From the NCBI GenBank assembly GCA_900763685.1, contig CAAFLF010000047.1:1-19196 (forward strand): DNA of 19,196 bases, given 5' to 3'. Shown here piece after piece: positions 7,346 to 13,201 of this stretch (position 1 is its first letter; every line of letters starts with the position of its first letter). The position numbers and the translations under genes were made by a program. The DNA is from an uncultured Oscillospiraceae bacterium. Its GTDB lineage: Bacteria; Bacillota; Clostridia; Oscillospirales; Oscillospiraceae. Under the pieces are notes generated by a model. It made no database searches. It had not been told where the DNA came from and saw nothing but the letters and a program-made list of their open reading frames with translations.

Positions 7346-8791
7346 TTACGGGGCGGGGAAGTACCCCTCCACCGCCGCCCAGTCCAGCGGGGCCGCAAGG
7401 ACCCAGGCGGTGTTCTTCCGGTTTCCGTGGGCGTAGCGGGGCTGGGTGGTCCAGCCTGTCACGGTGTAGTACTCCCAGTACTCCCCGAAGGTCAGGCAGA
7501 GCTGGGGATCCTCATCGTCCGCCACCTGCCCCAGGATCTCCAGCTCCTCCGCCGGCAGGGCGGCGAGATAGGCAAGGAGCCGCTCGGGCTCTGGACAGTC
7601 CCGCCGGGGCGCGTCCCCGTTCTCCAGGTGGATCTCGATCTCCATGCTCTCCCAGCCCTGGGGGAAGGCCAGCTCCCCCAGCGACCCCTGCCGGGTGCTG
7701 ACGGCGCAGGTCCCCCAGGAGAGGAAGACCGCCAGCGTCACCCCCGCCAGGAGCACCGTGCCCGACCGGCGCTTTCTGGGCTTCAGGACGTTTTCCAGCC
7801 GGTAGCGGAGGCTCTTCCCCCGGGCGGAGAGGCAGGTGGTGAAGCCCCGCCCCTCGGCGGCGGACTGGAGCAGCAGGTGGGCGTAGTCCCGGCGCCGCCG
7901 CTCATCCTGCCCCGCCAGGACCACCTCGTCGCAGGAGAGCTCCAGGTCGTCGCTGCCCTTGGCCGCCGCCAGCCACACCAGGGGATTGAACCAGCAGAGC
8001 CCCTGGCAGAAGGCCAGAAAGACCTTGGTGTCGATGTCCCGGCGCTGCAGGTGGTGGAGCTCATGGGAGAAGAGGAAGCGCAGCTCCTCCTCCGTATAGT
8101 CCCGCTCCGGCAGGACGGTGGCATATTTCTTCCGCCCCTCCCGGAGGGAGAGGGGCGACCGGGCGGCGGGGGAGCGCAGCAGCCGGACCTCCCAGGGGAG
8201 GTCCATGGCGAGAAGGACCTCCCGCCAAATGGCCAGAACTTCAGGGTCCTCCTCGGGGGCGGCCCCCGTCAGCAGCTCCCTCCGGAAGCGCCGGTCCCCC
8301 ATGACCCGTCCGCCGAAGACCAGCAGGAAGCCCGCCAGCCACACCCAGCCCAGGGCCGCCAGCAGTTCCTCCCGCAGGGGGATCACGAAGCTCGGTACCC
8401 GGCGGTAGTTGAGGAAGGTGTTCATCCCCACCCCCACGAAGCTGGGCACCAGCCAGAGGCTGGCGCAGAGCCGGGCGGAGAAGCGCCGCCGCAGCAGGGG
8501 CAGCGCCAGCAGCAGAAGGAGGAAGTAGAGGCTCAGATCGGCGGCGGATTCCAGCAGCATCCGCACCGCCAGGTGGGACCCCTGCTCCGGCCCGTCGAAG
8601 ACCACCGCCAGCACGGCGAAGGCCAGAATCACCGTGGCAAAGGTACCGGGGTCGCCGTAGACCACGGCGTCCTTCCGGTCGTCCTCCCTGGGCTCCCCGG
8701 CCTCCATCCGGCGGCTGCGGGCGTAGCCGGCGCCCACCATCCCGGCGAGGAGCAGCCCCAGGCCCAGCCGCAGAAGAAAGTTCAGGCTCAT
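7346..8791 (-). CDS. M56 family (BlaR1-like) membrane metallopeptidase
   Basis: This is a 481-residue integral membrane sensor protease. It has several N-terminal hydrophobic segments (about 3-22, 50-66, 85-100, 145-162). A cytoplasmic zinc peptidase domain carries HELHH (243-247) with a downstream ELSCDE (284-289) supplying the third ligand. A final membrane segment lies near 343-362. In BlaR1/MecR1 the protease responds to an extracellular penicillin-binding domain and inactivates BlaI. Here the extracellular part is only about 115 residues, lacks any SxxK/penicillin-binding motif, and is rich in acidic, Trp and Tyr residues, so its signal is unknown. It overlaps blaI by 4 bp (ATGA-type coupling), ensuring co-expression. 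Confidence 0.92.
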   Translation of the reverse strand: MSLNFLLRLGLGLLLAGMVGAGYARSRRMEAGEPREDDRKDAVVYGDPGTFATVILAFAVLAVVFDGPEQGSHLAVRMLLESAADLSLYFLLLLLALPLLRRRFSARLCASLWLVPSFVGVGMNTFLNYRRVPSFVIPLREELLAALGWVWLAGFLLVFGGRVMGDRRFRRELLTGAAPEEDPEVLAIWREVLLAMDLPWEVRLLRSPAARSPLSLREGRKKYATVLPERDYTEEELRFLFSHELHHLQRRDIDTKVFLAFCQGLCWFNPLVWLAAAKGSDDLELSCDEVVLAGQDERRRRDYAHLLLQSAAEGRGFTTCLSARGKSLRYRLENVLKPRKRRSGTVLLAGVTLAVFLSWGTCAVSTRQGSLGELAFPQGWESMEIEIHLENGDAPRRDCPEPERLLAYLAALPAEELEILGQVADDEDPQLCLTFGEYWEYYTVTGWTTQPRYAHGNRKNTAWVLAAPLDWAAVEGYFPAP

Positions 8792-9162
8792 TCCAGCTCC
8801 CCCTCCTCCAGCATCCGGCGCAGCTCATCGATCTCCTCGCGGGAGACCCCGCCGTCGCAGAGGGAGACGGCAAAGCTCCGCAGGGACCCGCCGTAGAGCT
8901 TGTCCAGAAGGTCCCGGCTCTCGGCGGCCAGATACTCCCGCCGGGAGATGAGGGGCGTATAGGCGTTGCTGCGGCCCTCCCGCTCCACGGAGAGGAAGCC
9001 CTTCTCCGTCAGGCGGGTCAGATAGGTGAGGATGGTGCTGGGGGCCAGGTGCTTCTCCCCCAGGGCCCGCTCGATGGTCCGCCGCTCCACCGGCGGCGTC
9101 TCGTCCCAGATGTGCTGCATGATCTCCCGCTCCCCCTCCGGGAGCCGCTTGACGCTTCCCAT
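8788..9162 (-). CDS. blaI: BlaI/MecI/CopY family transcriptional repressor
   Basis: This is a 124-residue protein of standard family length. The N-terminal winged helix (about 5-72) has the family pattern RLPEGEREIMQHIWD followed by ILTYLTRLTEKGFL, and a helical dimerisation tail follows. It is expected to repress its own operon by binding the two TACA-N2-TGTA palindromes around the promoter, and to be relieved by cleavage triggered by the M56 peptidase encoded downstream. The start has TAGGAGG 7 nt upstream. No beta-lactamase gene is in the window, so the regulated trait is not antibiotic resistance on present evidence. The adjacent divergent ribonuclease operon is a candidate second target. 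Confidence 0.93.
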   Translation of the reverse strand: MGSVKRLPEGEREIMQHIWDETPPVERRTIERALGEKHLAPSTILTYLTRLTEKGFLSVEREGRSNAYTPLISRREYLAAESRDLLDKLYGGSLRSFAVSLCDGGVSREEIDELRRMLEEGELE

Positions 9163-9175
9163 GGCAGTCCCTCCT

Positions 9176-9207
9176 ATCGGTTATTCTACAACTGTAGAAT
9201 AACCGAT
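9176..9207. promoter_or_regulatory. BlaI-type operator O1 overlapping the -10
   Basis: This is a near-perfect 32-bp palindrome: 15-bp arms flank a central AC, with core TTCTACA-AC-TGTAGAA. It contains the TACA/TGTA half-sites known for BlaI/MecI repressors and covers the -10 of the blaI promoter, so binding should block transcription. Confidence 0.9.
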
Positions 9208-9224
9208 GTCGCTCCGGCTGTCAA
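9196..9224 (-). promoter_or_regulatory. Promoter of the blaI-M56 operon
   Basis: On the minus strand -35 TTGACA (9219-9224), a 17-bp spacer and -10 TATTCT (9196-9201). The -10 lies inside operator O1, and operator O2 starts 7 bp upstream of the -35. Confidence 0.9.
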
Positions 9225-9231
9225 GCAAAAC

Positions 9232-9247
9232 TTCTACAACTGTAGAA
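9232..9247. promoter_or_regulatory. BlaI-type operator O2
   Basis: TTCTACA-AC-TGTAGAA repeats the O1 core exactly. Its centre is 48 bp from the O1 centre. It lies just upstream of the blaI -35 and 44 bp before the -35 of the divergent ribonuclease gene. Confidence 0.88.
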
Positions 9248-9291
9248 AATCCGTCTCCGCCGCTTTTTGGGCAATGCCGCCGTTCTGACGG

Positions 9292-9320
9292 TTGCCTTTT
9301 GGGAGAAAGTATGTTAAAAT
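9292..9320 (+). promoter_or_regulatory. Promoter of the ribonuclease-barstar operon
   Basis: -35 TTGCCT (9292-9297), 17-bp spacer, -10 TAAAAT (9315-9320) with TGT directly upstream (extended -10). It lies 57 bp before the start of the ribonuclease gene, in an AT-rich patch. Confidence 0.75.
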
Positions 9321-9377
9321 AAAGACACTTTCCGCCCATCGGCGGAGCCTCCCGCGGGGAGGGGAAAGGCGGTCCGT

Positions 9378-9914
9378 ATGAAAACTTCCCTCCGGCGCCT
9401 GAGCGCCGTCCTTTTGACCCTGACACTGGCCCTGGGTCTGCTCTCCGGCTGCGGCGCGGCCCCGATATCCGACGATTTCTCCGCCTCCTATGAGGAGGAC
9501 TGGGGGAGCGCCCCCGCCGCCTCCCAGGACGCCTCCCAGAGCGCGGGGGAGAGCGACCCGGAACCTGACGCCCTGCCGGAGGACGGCAGCTACACCAGCG
9601 CCCAGGACGTGGCGGCGTACCTCGTGACCTACGGCCATCTCCCCGGGAACTTCATCACCAAGAAGGAGGCCCGGGCCCTGGGCTGGGAGGGTGGCTCCCT
9701 GGAGCCCTACGCCCCCGGCTGCTGCATCGGCGGCGACCGCTTCGGCAACTACGAGGGCACCCTGCCGGAGGGGGACTACCACGAGTGCGACATCGACACC
9801 CTGGGGGCCGACCGCCGGGGCGCCAAGCGCCTGGTCTATTCCGACGACGGCCGGATCTACTACACCGAGGACCACTACGAGAGCTTTACCCTGCTCTACG
9901 GGGAGGAGGACTGA
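9378..9914 (+). CDS. Barnase-family (ribonuclease N1/T1-type) lipoprotein
   Basis: This is a 178-residue protein. Its signal peptide ends in the lipobox LSGC (Cys25), then comes an acidic Ser/Ala/Pro linker (26-70) and a barnase-like domain (72-178). Hand alignment with Bacillus barnase keeps the catalytic residues: Lys95 (K27), Glu136 (E73), Arg147 (R83), Arg151 (R87) and His166 (H102). The family landmarks YLVTYGHLPGNFITKKEA, SIGGD-like CIGGD and DHYESF are present. Arg59, a guanine-binding and barstar-contact residue, is Tyr125 here. Barnase is normally secreted free, so the lipid anchor is unusual and suggests a surface-held RNase. The downstream barstar gene starts 1 bp after its stop. 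The start has a purine-rich GGGGAAAGG site. Confidence 0.9.
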   Translation: MKTSLRRLSAVLLTLTLALGLLSGCGAAPISDDFSASYEEDWGSAPAASQDASQSAGESDPEPDALPEDGSYTSAQDVAAYLVTYGHLPGNFITKKEARALGWEGGSLEPYAPGCCIGGDRFGNYEGTLPEGDYHECDIDTLGADRRGAKRLVYSDDGRIYYTEDHYESFTLLYGEED

Positions 9915-9915
9915 C

Positions 9916-10185
9916 ATGGACATTCGCATCGACCTGACGGATGTGGATACCCCCGCCCAGGCCCGGGAGCGCCTCTCCCAGGCCCTGCCCCTGCCGGAGA
10001 ACAAGGCCTGGAACCTGGACGCCCTCTACGACTTCCTGACGGAGCGGGCCGTGGGCTGGCGGGTGGTCTTCACCGGCTGTGCCGGGGCGGAGGAGCGCCT
10101 GCCCTCCTACATGCGCTCCCTGCGCCGCATGTGCCAGGACGCCGAGGCCGAGACCCCGGAGCTCTACATTGCGTTTCTCCCCTGA
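9916..10185 (+). CDS. Barstar-family ribonuclease inhibitor (89 aa)
   Basis: The length and residue numbering match barstar. LPEN then NLDALYDFL (33-41) aligns with the barstar helix that plugs the barnase active site, preserving Asp35 and Asp39. Tyr29 is Asn, Trp38 is Tyr, and the position of Glu76 is Asp75. The protein has no signal peptide, so it should stay in the cytoplasm and neutralise any ribonuclease that fails to be exported. The ATG follows the ribonuclease stop by one base, with GGAGGAGG inside the end of that gene, so the two are translationally coupled. A longer reading frame from 9691 runs inside the ribonuclease gene and is not used. Confidence 0.9.
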   Translation: MDIRIDLTDVDTPAQARERLSQALPLPENKAWNLDALYDFLTERAVGWRVVFTGCAGAEERLPSYMRSLRRMCQDAEAETPELYIAFLP

Positions 10186-10193
10186 AAACCCAA

Positions 10194-10220
10194 GGACGCC
10201 GGTCTCCCGGCGTCCTTTTT
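10194..10220 (+). terminator. Terminator of the ribonuclease-barstar operon
   Basis: GGACGCCGG (10194-10202) pairs with CCGGCGTCC (10207-10215) around a 4-nt loop, followed directly by five T. It lies 9 bp after the barstar stop. Confidence 0.95.
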
Positions 10221-10241
10221 GTGAACTTTTCCCCCGATTGG

Positions 10242-10270
10242 TTGACAGAATATTCCCTGTCTGCTATGTT
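10242..10270 (+). promoter_or_regulatory. Promoter of the small membrane protein gene
   Basis: Consensus -35 TTGACA (10242-10247), 17-bp spacer, -10 TATGTT (10265-10270) with TGC upstream (extended -10). It lies between the barstar terminator and the next gene, 48 bp before its start. The spacer contains the palindrome GAATATTC. Confidence 0.88.
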
Positions 10271-10318
10271 GGGACCAGGAAGACGCAATTGGATGAATTG
10301 GATGGAAAGGAGCGTACC

Positions 10319-10615
10319 ATGCGATTCCCACTGATCCTGCAAATGGACTTCTCCGCGACCTACTGCCTGATCCCAGGCTTTGTGATCTCCTTCCTCATCG
10401 GCCATTATCAGCTGCGGGGCCGGAACCGGTGGGGGACCATCGCCGTGTCCCTGGGGCTCTACCTCCTCTTTGAGCCCCTCTGGCAGGTGGTGGAGCGCCG
10501 CTGGAGCGACGTCTGGGTGCTGATCCTGGGCACCCTGGCTCTCAGCTGCCTCCTGGGCTTTCTGGCCGCCTGGGCTTGGGGAAAGCTCCGGGGCAGGGAA
10601 CCCAACACCGACTGA
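10319..10615 (+). CDS. Small membrane protein, three predicted helices (98 aa)
   Basis: I do not recognise the family. The protein is strongly hydrophobic with likely membrane segments at about 10-28, 38-55 and 65-86, separated by short Arg-rich loops (RGRNR, VERRW) and ending in a basic tail. The start is the ATG preceded by AAAGGAG at about 6 nt. Longer frames from 10079 overlap the barstar gene and ignore this site. It has its own promoter and terminator, so it is a single-gene unit and not part of the ribonuclease operon. It could be a small uncharacterised inner-membrane protein of any role. Confidence 0.8.
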   Translation: MRFPLILQMDFSATYCLIPGFVISFLIGHYQLRGRNRWGTIAVSLGLYLLFEPLWQVVERRWSDVWVLILGTLALSCLLGFLAAWAWGKLRGREPNTD

Positions 10616-10636
10616 GCGACCCAAAAACCGAGACCG

Positions 10637-10673
10637 AGAGCCCCCGCGTGCTTCTCACGCAGGGGCTCTTTCT
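10637..10673 (+). terminator. Terminator of the small membrane protein gene
   Basis: AGAGCCCC-C-GCGTG (10637-10650) pairs with CACGC-A-GGGGCTCT (10656-10669), with one C-A mismatch and a 5-nt loop, followed by TTCTT. It lies between convergent genes and may also slow transcription from the minus-strand merR-type gene. Confidence 0.85.
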
Positions 10674-10698
10674 TGCCTGTCACCGGGGGGCAGCGATT

Positions 10699-11139
10699 CT
10701 ACCCCCGCTCCGCCCGGAAAGCCCGCAGGGCGTTCAGCAGGTCCAGCGCCGCCTCCGGCTCCCCGCAGAGGATCACCCGGGCGGTCTCCCCGGTCTGAAG
10801 GAAGGTGAAGCGCAGCCCCTGGCGGCGCTCCATCTCGGCGCAGAGGAAGGCGGAGACGGCCTCCCCGTCCTCCGTCCGGATGTCCCAGACGGCGCAGAGC
10901 TCGTCCCGGGGCTTGCGGTTTTGCAGCACGAAGTCGTAGACGACGCTGTGCTGCCGGGCCCGGATGGCGGGCAGCACGGCGGGATTCCGGAAGAAGCCCT
11001 CCAGGGCCTCGTCGGTGAAGCGCCAGACGCCGTTCTCCTTCTCGCCCCGCAGGAAGCCCTGCTGCTGGTAGGTCCGCAGGGTCCGGGTGGTGAGGCCGGT
11101 CATCGTAGCCACGTCCTGCATGGTATAGGTTTTCTCCAT
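10699..11139 (-). CDS. MerR-type helix-turn-helix regulator (146 aa)
   Basis: The N-terminus (about 5-50) is a MerR-type winged helix: TMQDVATMTGLTTRTLRTYQ, a wing GVWRFTDEAL, then a short helix. The remaining ~90 residues are not a recognised effector domain and lack the metal-binding cysteines of classic MerR metal sensors. They could bind a small molecule or mediate dimerisation. No target is obvious. The gene follows spoVAC on the same strand after about 103 bp and has its own promoter. The start has GGGGAAC about 6 nt upstream, and a stable GC hairpin sits in the leader just before it. Confidence 0.85.
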   Translation of the reverse strand: MEKTYTMQDVATMTGLTTRTLRTYQQQGFLRGEKENGVWRFTDEALEGFFRNPAVLPAIRARQHSVVYDFVLQNRKPRDELCAVWDIRTEDGEAVSAFLCAEMERRQGLRFTFLQTGETARVILCGEPEAALDLLNALRAFRAERG

Positions 11140-11157
11140 GGGTCAGTTCCCCTTTCC

Positions 11158-11176
11158 GCCCCGGCCTGGCCGGGGC
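11158..11176 (-). promoter_or_regulatory. Leader hairpin of the MerR-type gene
   Basis: GCCCCGGC (11158-11165) pairs with GCCGGGGC (11169-11176) around a 3-nt loop. It lies between the promoter and the start codon, 5' of the ribosome binding site, with no U tract. It may affect translation or mRNA stability. Confidence 0.55.
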
Positions 11177-11190
11177 TTCGTACTGCTTTC

Positions 11191-11220
11191 ATGCTAGCAC
11201 AGGGAAAGGGGCGGCGGCAA
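11191..11220 (-). promoter_or_regulatory. Probable promoter of the MerR-type gene
   Basis: On the minus strand -35 TTGCCG (11215-11220), an 18-bp spacer ending in TGC, and -10 TAGCAT (11191-11196). It lies in the gap after the spoVAC stop. Confidence 0.6.
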
Positions 11221-11242
11221 CGGGAAATCCGGCCGGTTTTTC

Positions 11243-11680
11243 CTAACGGAGCAGCATCAGAACCACCCCGTAGACCACCGACGCCAGGGACCCGAAGACG
11301 ATCACCGGCCCCGCCACGGTGAACATCTTGGCGGCCATGCCGGTGACGATCCCCTCGGCCTTGAAGTCGATGGCGGGGGAGACCACGGCGTTGGCGAAGC
11401 CCGTGATGGGGATGAGGGACCCGGCCCCGCCGAAGCGGCCGATGTTGTTGTAGACGTTGAGCCCCGTGAGGATGGCGGAGAGCAGCACGAGGCAGCAGGC
11501 GGTGGCGGCCCCGGCGTCGTCCTTCGTGAGCCCCGCCGCCAGCCAGCCGTTCTGGATGGCCTGGCCCAGGGCGCAGATGAGCCCGCCCACCAAAAACGCC
11601 CGCAGGCAGTCCCGGACGATGGGGGAGCTGGGGGCCTTCTCTTTGACGTATGCCTGGTATTCCTTGGGTGTCATGTCCAT
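11243..11680 (-). CDS. spoVAC: Stage V sporulation protein AC (SpoVAC family, 145 aa)
   Basis: SpoVAC is a small membrane protein of the spore inner membrane, part of the SpoVA system that moves dipicolinic acid into the forespore and out on germination. The N-terminus has the SpoVAC-specific YQAYVKEKAPSSPIVRDCLRAF segment, missing from the shorter SpoVAEb. Then come AFLVGGLICALGQ, the IGRFGGAGSLIPITGFANAV core and further hydrophobic helices. The start is the ATG with AGGAGG 8 nt upstream. A frame extending to 11806 runs through the inverted-repeat region and is not family-like. It normally sits with spoVAD and spoVAE, and neither is beside it here. Confidence 0.93.
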   Translation of the reverse strand: MDMTPKEYQAYVKEKAPSSPIVRDCLRAFLVGGLICALGQAIQNGWLAAGLTKDDAGAATACCLVLLSAILTGLNVYNNIGRFGGAGSLIPITGFANAVVSPAIDFKAEGIVTGMAAKMFTVAGPVIVFGSLASVVYGVVLMLLR

Positions 11681-11707
11681 GGAAGCGTCCTCCTGATCGG
11701 TTTTCCT

Positions 11708-11853
11708 TACCCTCGGTTGACAAGGGCAAACACGGTTTTTCGGGGTTGAAACGACCGCCAGCTTCGTCTTCCTCGCGGCCGTCGGCCAGCCCGGCTGCTT
11801 CGTCATCCTTGCTGGCCGCCGGAAAGCGTATCTGCCCTTGTCATCCGAGGGTA
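11708..11853. repeat. Structured intergenic element bounded by 21-bp inverted repeats
   Basis: Positions 11708-11728 and 11833-11853 are inverted copies matching at 20 of 21 positions, separated by 104 bp. Inside is a second inverted pair (11780-11790 with 11811-11821, 10 of 11) and a near-direct repeat of GCTTCGTCNTCCT (from 11761 and 11797). No hairpin has a U tract, so it is not a simple terminator. It lies between the divergent spoVAC and hemW genes. It could be a small dispersed repeat (MITE-like) or an invertible segment. Confidence 0.75.
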
Positions 11854-11883
11854 GGGTGCCCCGAATGGCCGGGCTTTACGCGC

Positions 11884-11912
11884 TTGCATTGCGGCGGGGA
11901 AAAGGGTAGAAT
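11884..11912 (+). promoter_or_regulatory. Probable promoter of hemW
   Basis: -35 TTGCAT (11884-11889), 17-bp spacer, -10 TAGAAT (11907-11912), 42 bp before the hemW start and outside the inverted-repeat element. Confidence 0.75.
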
Positions 11913-11954
11913 GAGGCTATCGGAAGCACGGCTCCGGCCGTGGGGGAGGCTTTT

Positions 11955-13160
11955 ATGAACGAATCCAAGCCCCTGGGGCTTTACATCCATATCCCCTTCT
12001 GCCGCCAGAAGTGCGGCTACTGCGACTTCTACTCCCTCTCGGGGAGCGACGAGCGGATGGACGCCTACTGCAAGGCCCTCATCGCCCACCTGACGGAGAC
12101 CGCCCCCCAGGCGGCGAAGCACAGCGTGGACACCGTCTACTTCGGCGGCGGCACGCCCTCCCTCCTGGGGGAGAAGCGCCTGCGGGAGATTCTGAAATGC
12201 ATCGACAAGCGCTACCGCGTGACGAAGGACGCGGAGATCACCCTGGAGGCAAACCCCGACTCCGCCAATGACTGGCGGGCCCTGCGGGCCCTCCGCAAGG
12301 CGGGCTTCAACCGCATCTCTCTCGGCATGCAGTCGGCGGATGACGCCGAGCTCCGGGAGATCGGCCGGATCCACACCATGGACCAGGTCCGCCAAGCGGT
12401 GGACGCCGCCCGGAAGGCCAGGTTCGATAACCTCTCCCTGGACCTCATCTACGGCCTGCCCCACCAGACCCTGGAGGGATGGCGGCGGAACCTGGAGGCC
12501 GCCGTCGCACTGACGCCCCAGCACCTCTCCTGCTACGGCCTGAAGGTGGAGGAGGGCACGCCCCTCTACGCCCGGCGGGAGACGGCGGGCCTCCCGGGGG
12601 ACGAGGAGCAGGCGGAGATGTACCTCGCCGCGGTGGAGACCGCCCGGCGCTTCGGCTTCTTCCAGTACGAGATCTCCAACTTCGCCCGGCTGGGCTATGA
12701 GTCCCGGCACAACCTGAAGTACTGGCAGCTGGGGGAGTACGCCGGCTTCGGCCCCGGTGCCCACTCGGACTTCGGCGGCGTCCGCTACGCCTATGAGCGG
12801 GACCTGGAGGGCTACATCCGGGGCGTGCTGGAGGGGGCGCCCCTCCTCTCGGAGTGCGAGCGGATCCCGCCCCTGGACCGGGACACGGAGTACCTGATGC
12901 TGGGCCTTCGCACCGTGGCGGGCATCCAGCCAAAGGTCTTCGAGCGCCGCTACCGGCGGAAGTTCGACTGCTTCCGCCCCTTCCTGGAAAGGTGCCGCCA
13001 GAGCGGCTACGCCGTGGAGGAGAGCGACGGCAGCTGGCACCTGACGCCCCAGGGCTTCCTCCTCTCCAACCAGATCATCGGCGAGATGCTGGACATCCTG
13101 GGTAAGGATAAGCAGCGCCAGGCGGAAGCCAAAGCCCGGGGCGACTACCGGGTCCAGTAA
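11955..13160 (+). CDS. hemW: HemW-type radical SAM protein (heme chaperone family)
   Basis: This is a 401-residue member of the coproporphyrinogen oxidase-like radical SAM group. The Fe-S motif is HIPFCRQKCGYC (Cys16, Cys20, Cys23), followed by GGGTPSL (64-70), SLGMQS (122-127) and GLPHQT (167-172). RHNLKYW (251-257) carries the HNxxYW motif found in HemW, and a HemN C-terminal domain follows from about 310. HemW binds heme and is proposed to insert it into respiratory enzymes. Genuine HemN has an extra cysteine after the motif (CxxxCxxCxC), while here that position is Phe (CDF), supporting HemW. The start is the ATG with GGGGGAGG upstream; an upstream in-frame ATG at 11940 would place that site inside the gene. 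Confidence 0.93.
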   Translation: MNESKPLGLYIHIPFCRQKCGYCDFYSLSGSDERMDAYCKALIAHLTETAPQAAKHSVDTVYFGGGTPSLLGEKRLREILKCIDKRYRVTKDAEITLEANPDSANDWRALRALRKAGFNRISLGMQSADDAELREIGRIHTMDQVRQAVDAARKARFDNLSLDLIYGLPHQTLEGWRRNLEAAVALTPQHLSCYGLKVEEGTPLYARRETAGLPGDEEQAEMYLAAVETARRFGFFQYEISNFARLGYESRHNLKYWQLGEYAGFGPGAHSDFGGVRYAYERDLEGYIRGVLEGAPLLSECERIPPLDRDTEYLMLGLRTVAGIQPKVFERRYRRKFDCFRPFLERCRQSGYAVEESDGSWHLTPQGFLLSNQIIGEMLDILGKDKQRQAEAKARGDYRVQ

Positions 13161-13201
13161 GGAAATAACGGGCTGGGAAAATCAGTATTTGTGAGGTGCT
13201 T

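Noticed and set aside
6962..8896. 644-codon plus-strand open frame
   Set aside because: It lies antisense to the M56 gene and blaI, is Pro/Gly/Gln-rich low-complexity sequence, and has no family resemblance. It is a by-product of the high G+C of the real genes.
8788..9162. BlaI/M56 as a beta-lactam resistance locus
   Set aside because: No beta-lactamase or penicillin-binding gene is in the window and the M56 protein lacks a penicillin-binding sensor domain.
11681..11806. N-terminal extension of SpoVAC by 42 residues
   Set aside because: The extension translates the inverted-repeat element, and the internal ATG has an ideal AGGAGG and gives the usual SpoVAC length.
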